Assembly (NCBI GenBank): GCA_002770955.1
Contig: PCUH01000257.1
Coordinates: 155 to 7,461 of the forward strand
From: Flavobacteriales bacterium CG18_big_fil_WC_8_21_14_2_50_32_9
GTDB taxonomy: Bacteria > Bacteroidota > Bacteroidia > Flavobacteriales_E > Vicingaceae
DNA: 7,307 nucleotides
Direction: 5' to 3'
Shown in pieces: positions 1-5,707 of this stretch. Numbering within the stretch: position 1 is the stretch's first letter; every line of letters starts with the position of its first letter. Under the pieces are notes generated by a model. That model was not told the DNA's origin and searched no databases. It worked only from the letters and a program-made list of their open reading frames with translations. Position numbers and translations under genes: made by a program.

Positions 1-284
1 AGCTCCATAAATTTTGGTTGATATCTTGATTCTCTAGCTCCAAACCAACCTTCTTTCCATTTATCACCTTTTCCAGCTTCTTTTTTATTGTGTTCCTTAA
101 CTTTTTCATCAACATATTTTTCTTCAGATAGTTTTTTTCCTACCTTCATGTTAGAATAATCAAAAACAATAGAAATGTTTTTTTCATTTTTTAAGAAGCT
201 ATAATCTCCTTTTTTTGCGTGTGTTTGTGCATTTAAAATAGAGCTAACTATTAAAGCAACAATAATTAAGAATGTTTTTTTCAT
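1..284 (-). CDS. Small secreted protein of unknown function, 3' end cut off by window edge
   Basis: An open frame runs leftward from ATG at 284-282 to the window edge without a stop, giving 94 residues of an incomplete protein. The start MKKTFLIIVALIVSSILNAQ is a good Sec signal peptide, with cleavage expected after the AQ at about residue 20, so the product is exported to the periplasm or beyond. The rest is Lys/Glu-rich and hydrophilic, with aromatic positions such as DYSFLK, VFDYSNM, KWKEGWFGARE and SRYQPKFME. That pattern resembles a conserved hypothetical protein type seen in Bacteroidota, but I cannot name a function. The start is supported by the signal peptide and by a TAnnTTTG promoter element about 90 nt upstream, inside a 96-bp block duplicated upstream of the next gene. 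Coding status is fairly sure from the signal peptide and codon pattern; function is unknown. Confidence 0.75.
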   Translation of the reverse strand, partial: MKKTFLIIVALIVSSILNAQTHAKKGDYSFLKNEKNISIVFDYSNMKVGKKLSEEKYVDEKVKEHNKKEAGKGDKWKEGWFGARESRYQPKFME

Positions 285-351
285 GTTTTTTGGTTTTAAA
301 ATTTTAATAAAATATATATTATAATTTAAAAAAATAGACTTTTTTAAACGA

Positions 352-447
352 ACCTATTTTCTTAAATCATTTCAAAAGTATATTATTTTTTTATAAAACC
401 TACTGTTTTGATAAAAAATTCAATCTATACTCAACACACATAGGTTT
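352..447 (-). repeat. Copy 1 of a 96-bp duplicated upstream (promoter) block
   Basis: Bases 352-447 align without gaps to 2292-2387 with 8 differences in 96 (about 92% identity), and similarity falls away on both sides. The block sits 68 bp upstream of the start at 284 and 26 bp after the stop of the 473-2176 gene. On the minus strand it holds AAAACAGTA (409-401) and TACTTTTG (380-373). The conservation stops about where a transcript would begin, which fits a duplicated promoter and upstream control region rather than a duplicated gene. Confidence 0.85.
373..380 (-). promoter_or_regulatory. Bacteroidota -7 promoter element for the 1-284 gene
   Basis: On the minus strand this reads TACTTTTG, an exact match to the TAnnTTTG consensus of the main Bacteroidota sigma factor. 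Transcription would start near 366, leaving a leader of about 80 nt. There is no canonical TTTG at -33. About 20 nt upstream lies AAAACAGTA instead, conserved in the second copy, so an activator or a variant -33 element may be used. Confidence 0.55.
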
Positions 448-472
448 TTGGGAATTTTGACGAATTTATTTT

Positions 473-2176
473 TTATTCTAATTTTACTCTTACTAAAGCA
501 TTTTTTTTGTCTGTTTTTTTATACAGCTCAACAATAAATTCATCATTTGAAATTGAGAACATGTTATCCAATATGAAAGTAATTTCTTGTCCTTTAATAT
601 TCTTTATATCAAATAAGGATATTTTTTCCATATCTCCATTGCTATATCCCAGTTTATAAGCTGTTACATGCCCTTTAGTTAAAAGACCTTCCGCATAAGG
701 TTTAGGGGTTTCATCAGAGCCTAATTCCAAGTTTTCTATTCTATCTACAAAAATTAAATACATAGCATTTTTTCCTTCAATAATTTTAAACGATTTATTT
801 CCTTTTGGAAAGCTTGCTATTTGGGTTTTTGGTAATTTTTTCATCCAAGCCAATGAGTTATCAGCATTTATTTTAGTTATTAAAATATCATTATTATAGT
901 ACTTATAGTGTACATCAGTATCCGTCTTTTTCATATTAGTAGCACCTATAGTACGTGAAGTAGTAGTAACAGTAGTTATACTATATTGTACCTCTCCAAT
1001 AATAAACATACTTTCATCTGATGAATCGGTAGAAGTTACTATGTTTTTAGGAACTAAATAAGCTAACCCCACCTCTCTATTCTTATCAAATTCTTTTTCA
1101 TTATTTTTATCTACTTGTTTTTGCTTAATATTTTGATTGATGACATCTAACGGAATATCGTAGTAATTTATTTCAGAATTTTCACCCGTTTGATTTATAT
1201 TAAATTTGAATGCTCCATCAACGACTTTTTTAACTTCATTTGCATTTTTTCCCATAGCATAATAACCAGTACAAATTACTTTATTATTTACCACTTCAAA
1301 TAAATTTAAACTAACAATGTGTTTGTCATTGTCTATGTTGATTTTGTTTTGAATAATTTCATCAGATTTTCCTTGCACGGTTATAATTTCAATGTCGTAA
1401 TTAATTTGCTTGTTTATTAATTTTCTGGTTGTGTTATCTCTATAAACTAGTGCTGCTAAAATTGCATTTCCTTCTGAATCTAATGCATAATCGAGGTTAT
1501 CCATTTTTTTTTCGGTATAAGGCATGATTACCTCTTTTCCCCAAGTTAAGGAAAGACTTTCATCAAAAACATGGAGACCAATCATATCTTTATTTACGGC
1601 ATCATTATTTTTTTTTGGTTCCTTTCGGTATTGAATTAACACCTTACTTTTATCAAAAGAAGTATGAAATTCATATTTATAAAACCTTTGATAAACAGAA
1701 GAAACAACAGACAATGCATCTATTATAGGGGTGCTTGTTACACTTCCTTGAATTGTAAAAATCAATTTCTCATCGCCTCTAAAAGAACAAGAAGCAGGGT
1801 TAATTTCTTGAGCATAAAGTTGTTCAATTTTACTTTTTTTATCCCAAACAGAATAGAATACGTAAATCCGATTATTTAACACTACAATATCCTCAAAATT
1901 AGATTTAGTAGAAAAATGATCATTCAATAAATTACTCTCCATCAAAGTAAAATTCTTACTGTCAAAGGTTTCTATACTAAAATATCTTGCTTTATTGAGT
2001 AATTCATAATATTTAATAGCAACAATTTTATCTTTATATTCAATATATTTCGTATTCGATGCCGCTAGTACAGGATAAGGCTCTCCTATTGATATGTTAT
2101 CTTCCGATAGTTTTGTTTGGGCTTTTAGAAAAGTTATACTAAAAATAACAATAAGTAAAGTAAGTGTGTTTTTCAT
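473..2176 (-). CDS. Secreted protein of unknown function (567 residues)
   Basis: The frame is complete and codes for 567 residues. The start MKNTLTLLIVIFSITFLKAQ is a clear Sec signal peptide with cleavage after AQ at residue 20, so the mature protein is exported. No further membrane segment and no C-terminal sorting domain are evident. I recognise no catalytic motif. The mature part is rich in short beta-like strands, with aromatic/hydrophobic alternation and phrases such as FDKSKVLIQYR (174-184), TWGKEVIMPYTEKKM (211-225), DSEGNAILAALVY (233-245) and, near residue 440, an ITKINADNSLAWMKKLP stretch. The F-D-x-x-L-x-x-x-W-like units suggest a beta-propeller-like or repeat fold, but this is inference. 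Similar large exported proteins of unknown role are common in Bacteroidota. The leader contains a 9-bp inverted repeat, and the promoter block is a near copy of the one upstream of the neighbouring secreted-protein gene, so the two are probably co-regulated. Confidence 0.9.
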   Translation of the reverse strand: MKNTLTLLIVIFSITFLKAQTKLSEDNISIGEPYPVLAASNTKYIEYKDKIVAIKYYELLNKARYFSIETFDSKNFTLMESNLLNDHFSTKSNFEDIVVLNNRIYVFYSVWDKKSKIEQLYAQEINPASCSFRGDEKLIFTIQGSVTSTPIIDALSVVSSVYQRFYKYEFHTSFDKSKVLIQYRKEPKKNNDAVNKDMIGLHVFDESLSLTWGKEVIMPYTEKKMDNLDYALDSEGNAILAALVYRDNTTRKLINKQINYDIEIITVQGKSDEIIQNKINIDNDKHIVSLNLFEVVNNKVICTGYYAMGKNANEVKKVVDGAFKFNINQTGENSEINYYDIPLDVINQNIKQKQVDKNNEKEFDKNREVGLAYLVPKNIVTSTDSSDESMFIIGEVQYSITTVTTTSRTIGATNMKKTDTDVHYKYYNNDILITKINADNSLAWMKKLPKTQIASFPKGNKSFKIIEGKNAMYLIFVDRIENLELGSDETPKPYAEGLLTKGHVTAYKLGYSNGDMEKISLFDIKNIKGQEITFILDNMFSISNDEFIVELYKKTDKKNALVRVKLE

Positions 2177-2231
2177 TTTTTTAATTTATGTAAGTTTCAA
2201 AAAAGTGACTTTACAGAGTTGAGTTTGCAAG

Positions 2232-2289
2232 ATGGGTTCTGAAAATTATTTTTTTTATCTTTTAATTTGAAGAAAATCGTAGAACCCAT
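2232..2289 (-). repeat. Inverted repeat in the leader of the 473-2176 gene
   Basis: ATGGGTTCT at 2232-2240 is the exact reverse complement of AGAACCCAT at 2281-2289, with a 40-nt A/T-rich spacer. Both arms lie between the predicted transcription start near 2306 and the start codon at 2176, so the transcript could fold with a large loop. The same segment also holds a 30-codon open frame (2289-2197) starting in the promoter-proximal arm. No known riboswitch is recognised and function is unproven. Confidence 0.4.
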
Positions 2290-2291
2290 TT

Positions 2292-2387
2292 ACCAATTTT
2301 CTTAAGTCATTCCAAAAGTATATTATTTTTATATAAACCCTACTGTTTTAATAAAAAATTCATTCTATACCCAACACACATAGGTTT
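2292..2387 (-). repeat. Copy 2 of the 96-bp duplicated upstream block
   Basis: This copy matches 352-447 at 88 of 96 positions with no gaps. It lies about 115 bp upstream of the start at 2176 and 67 bp beyond the aspS stop. Both copies keep the -7 element TACTTTTG, the AAAACAGTA word, a TGTGTGTTG stretch and the far-upstream edge AAACCTA. The same orientation relative to a downstream secreted-protein gene in both places argues for regulatory function. Confidence 0.85.
2313..2320 (-). promoter_or_regulatory. Bacteroidota -7 promoter element for the 473-2176 gene
   Basis: The minus strand reads TACTTTTG, an exact TAnnTTTG match at the same place in the repeat as in copy 1. Transcription would begin near 2306, giving a leader of about 130 nt. 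The -33 position again holds AAAACAGTA (2349-2341) rather than TTTG. Confidence 0.55.
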
Positions 2388-2454
2388 CAAATTACAAAAT
2401 ACTTAGTCGTATTGCTTGATTGTATCGGAATAAATTGCAAATTAATCCTAATCG

Positions 2455-4191
2455 TTACAACTCTTTCACATCAATAAATAACTCATCCAATTGTTTTTTA
2501 TCAATGGTTGCAGGAGCGTCTATCATTACATCTCTACCGTTGTTGTTTTTCGGGAAGGCAATAAAATCTCTAATGGTTTCTTGTCCGCCAAACAACGCAC
2601 ATAATCTATCAAAACCCAACGCAATACCACCGTGTGGTGGAGCTCCATATTCAAAAGCATTTAGTAGAAAGCCAAACTGAGCTTGAGCTTCTTCTTTGGT
2701 AAATCCTAGCAAATCAAACATCCTGGATTGTACTGCTCTGTCGTGAATACGAATAGAACCTCCGCCTATTTCTGTACCATTTAGTACTAAATCGTAAGCG
2801 TTGGCCCTTACTTTTCCGGGGTCAGTTTCCAGTAAGTGTAAATCTTCTGTTTTTGGAGAAGTAAAAGGATGGTGCATCGCATGGTAGCGACCACTTTCTT
2901 CGTCCCACTCCAATAATGGGAAATCATATACCCACAATGGAGCATATTCATTAGGATTTCTTAAACCTAATTCGTTGGCAAGGTGCAAACGCAAATCGTT
3001 CATTTGTTTTTGTGTTGCAGCTAAATCGCCACTTAACACCAACATTAAATCGCCTGCTTTAGCATTGCATTTTTCTGCCCAAGTTTTTAAATCTGGTTCA
3101 TTGTAAAATTTATCTACAGAAGATTTATAAGTGCCATCCTCATTACAACGAAGATAAACTAATCCTTTTGCTCCAACTTGAGGTCTTTTTACATAATCTG
3201 TTAGCGCATCCAATTGTTTTCGGGTAAAAGAAGCACAATCTTCGGCAACAATAGCAATCACCGTTTCAGCACTATCAAAAACATTAAAGCCTTTGTTTTT
3301 GGTAATAGCATCAATATAATTAAAGGTCATTCCAAAACGAATATCGGGTTTGTCGCAACCGTAGTTTTTCATAGCATCAGCATAGCTCATTCTAGGGAAT
3401 TGTTTTAATTCAATGTTTTTCACTTTTTTGAAAAGGTAATCCATCATTCCTTCAAATGTATTTAAAATATCTTCTTGCTCTACAAAAGCCATTTCGCAGT
3501 CTATTTGTGTAAACTCTGGCTGACGGTCGGCACGTAAATCTTCATCTCTAAAACAACGTACAATTTGGTAGTAACGGTCATAGCCACTCACCATTAGTAA
3601 TTGTTTAAAGGTTTGTGGCGATTGAGGCAAAGCGTAAAACTGTCCGGGGTTCATTCTGCTTGGCACCACAAAATCTCTTGCTCCTTCGGGAGTAGATTTA
3701 ATTAAGTAAGGCGTTTCAATTTCCAAGAAATCTATAGCATCTAAGTATTTTCTAACCTCAATAGACAATTTATGTCTGAGTTCAAGATTTTTTCTTATAG
3801 GGTTTCTTCTTAAATCTAAATAACGGTATTGCATTCTTAGCTCTTCACCACCATCAGTTTTATCTTCAATGGTAAAAGGTGGAGTTTTACTTTTATTAAG
3901 TAACGTAAATTTTTCAACAATAATTTCTATTTCTCCTGTAGGAATATTTTTGTTTTTACTTTCACGCTCAATAACTTTTCCTGTTATTTGTATTACATCT
4001 TCTCTCCCCAACGATTTTGCAATTTTTGTATGTTCCTCATCAAACACCAATTGCGTAATTCCATAGCGATCTCTTATATCAACAAAAGTCATAGCCCCCA
4101 TTTCTCGTGCTTTTTGCACCCATCCGCAAAGGGTAACTTGTTCGTTTACATTGTTTAATCTTAATTCTCCGTTGGTGTGTGTTCTGTACAT
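2455..4191 (-). CDS. aspS: Aspartyl-tRNA synthetase
   Basis: Class II aminoacyl-tRNA synthetase of 578 residues that charges tRNA-Asp with aspartate in the cytoplasm. An N-terminal OB-fold anticodon-binding domain (about 1-105, with TLCGWVQKAREMG and FVDIRDRYG) is followed by the catalytic domain. Motif 1 is around 155-174 (FLEIETPYLIKSTPEGARDF). Motif 2 is 213-231 (FRDEDLRADRQPEFTQID core). Motif 3 is 521-532 (GGIALGFDRLCA). The bacterial GAD insertion lies roughly at 285-410, and HHPFTSP at 440-446 is typical of the family. Length fits bacterial AspRS. I place the start at ATG 4191 (MYRTHTNGELRL), matching family N-termini. An in-frame ATG at 4248 would add 19 hydrophobic residues unlike the family and would put the promoter element inside the gene. 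Residue Met31 occupies the site where known non-discriminating enzymes carry His, which hints at a discriminating enzyme; this is inference. It appears to be a single-gene transcript. Confidence 0.97.
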   Translation of the reverse strand: MYRTHTNGELRLNNVNEQVTLCGWVQKAREMGAMTFVDIRDRYGITQLVFDEEHTKIAKSLGREDVIQITGKVIERESKNKNIPTGEIEIIVEKFTLLNKSKTPPFTIEDKTDGGEELRMQYRYLDLRRNPIRKNLELRHKLSIEVRKYLDAIDFLEIETPYLIKSTPEGARDFVVPSRMNPGQFYALPQSPQTFKQLLMVSGYDRYYQIVRCFRDEDLRADRQPEFTQIDCEMAFVEQEDILNTFEGMMDYLFKKVKNIELKQFPRMSYADAMKNYGCDKPDIRFGMTFNYIDAITKNKGFNVFDSAETVIAIVAEDCASFTRKQLDALTDYVKRPQVGAKGLVYLRCNEDGTYKSSVDKFYNEPDLKTWAEKCNAKAGDLMLVLSGDLAATQKQMNDLRLHLANELGLRNPNEYAPLWVYDFPLLEWDEESGRYHAMHHPFTSPKTEDLHLLETDPGKVRANAYDLVLNGTEIGGGSIRIHDRAVQSRMFDLLGFTKEEAQAQFGFLLNAFEYGAPPHGGIALGFDRLCALFGGQETIRDFIAFPKNNNGRDVMIDAPATIDKKQLDELFIDVKEL

Positions 4192-4211
4192 TATAATAAA
4201 TTTTTGAAAGG

Positions 4212-4219
4212 CAAAAGTA
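4212..4219 (-). promoter_or_regulatory. Candidate -7 promoter element for aspS
   Basis: The minus strand reads TACTTTTG, an exact TAnnTTTG match 20 bp upstream of the aspS start at 4191. Transcription would begin near 4205, leaving a very short leader of about 14 nt. I see no good TTTG at -33. The position supports the 4191 start over the upstream ATG at 4248. Confidence 0.5.
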
Positions 4220-4273
4220 AGGTAAAAAATAAATGAATAAACCGTCATTTATTTAAAATTAAGTTATCCCAGA

Positions 4274-4291
4274 AATAATTACATAATTATT
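4274..4291. repeat. 18-bp A/T-rich palindrome between aspS and the Cys-rich gene
   Basis: AATAATTA and TAATTATT are perfect inverted arms separated by CA. The palindrome lies in the divergent intergenic region, about 55 bp upstream of the -7 element of the 4379 gene and behind the aspS promoter. It could be an operator, but an all-A/T palindrome can arise by chance in DNA of this composition. Confidence 0.3.
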
Positions 4292-4345
4292 GTTAAAAAA
4301 CAGTTGTAATATGATGTTTATCGTTATAATTTCAAAATTTAATTT

Positions 4346-4353
4346 TATATTTG
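4346..4353 (+). promoter_or_regulatory. -7 promoter element for the Cys-rich secreted protein gene
   Basis: TATATTTG matches the TAnnTTTG consensus exactly, 25 bp before the start codon at 4379. Transcription would begin near 4360, leaving a leader of about 20 nt without a Shine-Dalgarno sequence, as is usual in Bacteroidota. The -33 region is weak. Confidence 0.5.
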
Positions 4354-4378
4354 TTGCATAAATTTAAAACAAACTATT

Positions 4379-4657
4379 ATGAAAAAATTATTTTTAGCCA
4401 TCGCTTTTTTTAGCTTTATTGGTTTAACCTATGCTTCTCCATGTGATGGAGATAAAAAATGTGATAACAAAGAGTGCACGCACAAAAAAGGTGAGAAAAA
4501 AGAATGTACACACAAAAAAGACAGTGATAAAAAATGTTGTGCTGACAAAAAAGCTGAAGCAACAAAAGCAAGTTGTTCTTCATCTGATAAAAAAGCTGGA
4601 AAATCATGTTGTGCTAGTAAAGCAAAAACAGAAACAGAAACTAAAGAAGAAAAATAA
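4379..4657 (+). CDS. Small secreted Cys/Lys-rich protein, possibly metal-binding
   Basis: Complete 92-residue protein. MKKLFLAIAFFSFIGLTYA is a strong signal peptide with cleavage after Ala19 (TYA). There is no lipobox, because Pro21 precedes the first Cys. The mature 73 residues are almost wholly low complexity: 21 Lys, 15 acidic residues, 9 Cys (22, 28, 33, 43, 53, 54, 66, 77, 78) and 2 His (35, 45). KECTHKK occurs twice in tandem (31-37, 41-47) on a 10-residue period, DKKC-type units recur, and CC pairs appear at 53-54 and 77-78. The tail is Thr/Glu/Lys. Cys and His clustering in a small exported protein suggests metal binding, in the manner of a metallothionein, or disulphide bonding; neither is shown. 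No named family is recognised. The gene has its own promoter and terminator, so it is probably monocistronic and possibly highly expressed. The signal peptide and synonymous differences between the repeat units support it as real. Confidence 0.85.
   Translation: MKKLFLAIAFFSFIGLTYASPCDGDKKCDNKECTHKKGEKKECTHKKDSDKKCCADKKAEATKASCSSSDKKAGKSCCASKAKTETETKEEK
4469..4528 (+). repeat. Tandem 30-bp coding repeat inside the Cys-rich gene
   Basis: Two adjacent 30-bp units (4469-4498 and 4499-4528) encode KECTHKKGEK and KECTHKKDSD. Over the first 21 bases they differ at three positions, all synonymous third-codon positions (GAG/GAA, TGC/TGT, ACG/ACA). The peptide has been kept while the DNA drifted, which suggests selection on the Cys-Thr-His unit. 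Confidence 0.8.
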
Positions 4658-4681
4658 TTTTTATTCTTAAAAAAACAAAAG

Positions 4682-4714
4682 AGGTTGTTCAACGAATTGA
4701 ACAACCTTTTTTTT
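4682..4714 (+). terminator. Intrinsic terminator after the Cys-rich gene
   Basis: An 11-bp perfect stem (AGGTTGTTCAA at 4682-4692, TTGAACAACCT at 4697-4707) closes a CGAA loop, and eight T residues run through 4707-4714. An A-run precedes the stem and can pair with the T-run. It lies 24 nt after the stop codon at 4657 and separates this gene from the ALDH-like/cysQ operon. Confidence 0.95.
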
Positions 4715-4725
4715 GTTTCTACCAA

Positions 4726-4755
4726 TTTGTAAATTTATCCATACAAATATTTTTC
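4726..4755 (+). promoter_or_regulatory. Candidate promoter for the ALDH-like/cysQ operon
   Basis: TTTG at 4726-4729 and TATTTTTC at 4748-4755 are spaced by 18 bp. This matches the Bacteroidota -33 TTTG and differs by one base from the -7 TAnnTTTG. Transcription would begin near 4761, about 60 nt before the start codon at 4822. A new promoter is expected here because the strong terminator lies just upstream. Confidence 0.4.
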
Positions 4756-4821
4756 ATACCTTTACTTTTTCTTTTAATCTCAACATTAAAAGAAAAATAA
4801 ATTTTAAAAACTAATATCAAA

Positions 4822-5694
4822 ATGACTCGAATAGCAGTGCAAAAAACCTATAAAATATACATAGACGGTAAATTTCCAAGAACAGAATCAGGAAGGTATT
4901 ATGTGCCAACAAACAATGTAGGCAACATTTGTTTATCTTCCAGAAAAGATGTTAGAAATGCTATTGTTGCAGCAAGAAATGCCTTTGATAAATGGGCAGG
5001 AATAACTGCTTATAACCGAAGCCAGATTTTGTATAGAATTGCTGAAGTTTTGGAAGGTAGAAAAACTCAATTTGTGGAAGAATTAGTGCTTCAAGGAATA
5101 AAAAAACTGGAAGCAGAAAAAGAAGTAATAAACTCCATTGATAGGATTATTTATTATGCAGGTTGGTGCGATAAATTTACGCAATTATTTAGTGCTGTAA
5201 ACCCCGTTGCCAGCTCTCACTTTAATTTCACTAATCCAGAGCCAACTGGCGTAGTAACTATTTTTGCTCCTGAAGAAAATGGGTTAATTGGGTTAATATC
5301 CACCATCATACCAACTATTGTTGGAGGAAATACGTGTGTTTTATTAGCTTCTGAAAAACTTCCGCTATGTGCCATAACCTTAGCCGAAGTACTTAATTCT
5401 TCTGATGTTCCTGGTGGTGTAGTTAACATTTTAACAGGAAAAAGAAGTGAATTGCTTGAACACATGTCGTCTCACATGGACGTAAACGCATTTTTATATT
5501 CAGGTGCTGATAAAAAAGAAATTGTTGCTATTCAAAAATATGCTGTTGCTAATTTAAAACGAGTCGTTGTTAGAGATTATGCTTCTATTTATGACGAAAA
5601 GCATGAAAATCCATATTACATTGAAGACTTTTTAGAAATGAAAACAACTTGGCATCCTATCGAAAAAATTGGTGCTTCGGGTAGTGGGTATTAA
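4822..5694 (+). CDS. Short ALDH-superfamily protein lacking the catalytic domain (probable pseudoenzyme)
   Basis: The 290-residue protein aligns with the N-terminal, cofactor-binding part of aldehyde dehydrogenases, which are normally 480-500 residues. Recognisable parts are IYIDGKF (12-18), RKDVRNAIVAARNAFDKWAG (41-60), EPTGVVTIFAP (140-150), GGNTCVLLASE (168-178), VPGGVVNILTG (196-206) and ANLKRVVV (243-250). It ends before the catalytic Cys segment. Even within the part present, key residues are changed: the oxyanion Asn of PWNFP is Glu152 (PEENG), the cofactor Lys of KPSE is Leu175 (LLASE), the Ser of FTGS is Ala229 (YSGA), and the general-base Glu of LELGG is Arg251. It should therefore not oxidise aldehydes. 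Its size and losses resemble the non-catalytic C-terminal half of ALDH16 proteins, here as a separate gene. It may partner a full-length ALDH encoded elsewhere; none is in this window. No frameshift is seen, and the C-terminus looks natural. cysQ follows after 13 nt, so they are likely co-transcribed. Confidence 0.88.
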   Translation: MTRIAVQKTYKIYIDGKFPRTESGRYYVPTNNVGNICLSSRKDVRNAIVAARNAFDKWAGITAYNRSQILYRIAEVLEGRKTQFVEELVLQGIKKLEAEKEVINSIDRIIYYAGWCDKFTQLFSAVNPVASSHFNFTNPEPTGVVTIFAPEENGLIGLISTIIPTIVGGNTCVLLASEKLPLCAITLAEVLNSSDVPGGVVNILTGKRSELLEHMSSHMDVNAFLYSGADKKEIVAIQKYAVANLKRVVVRDYASIYDEKHENPYYIEDFLEMKTTWHPIEKIGASGSGY

Positions 5695-5707
5695 GATTGA
5701 CAATATA

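Noticed and set aside
352..2387. Reading the direct repeats as ends of a transposon or integrated element
   Set aside because: They are direct, not inverted; there is no transposase or integrase between them and no target-site duplication. The placement upstream of genes and the promoter motifs fit regulation better.
2388..2454. Terminator for aspS
   Set aside because: No GC-containing hairpin followed by a T-run is visible in the minus-strand direction after the aspS stop.
2420..4066. Plus-strand open frames within the aspS region (2420-2680, 3214-3408, 3869-4066)
   Set aside because: They overlap aspS antisense, show no family motifs and have no promoter or own context.
4192..4248. N-terminal extension of aspS to the in-frame ATG at 4248 (19 extra residues)
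   Set aside because: The extension is hydrophobic and unlike AspRS N-termini, MYRTHTNGELRL matches the family start, and a TAnnTTTG promoter element lies within the extension.
4429..4725. Open frames of 63-98 residues opposite or out of frame with the Cys-rich gene
   Set aside because: They are shadows of a repetitive Lys/Cys-rich coding sequence, and the longest minus-strand one runs through the terminator hairpin. The plus-strand 4379 frame has the signal peptide and promoter.
5669..5707. Earlier start for cysQ at 5669
   Set aside because: It would overlap the end of the ALDH-like gene and add residues not seen in the family; ATG 5708 after a 13-nt gap fits better.
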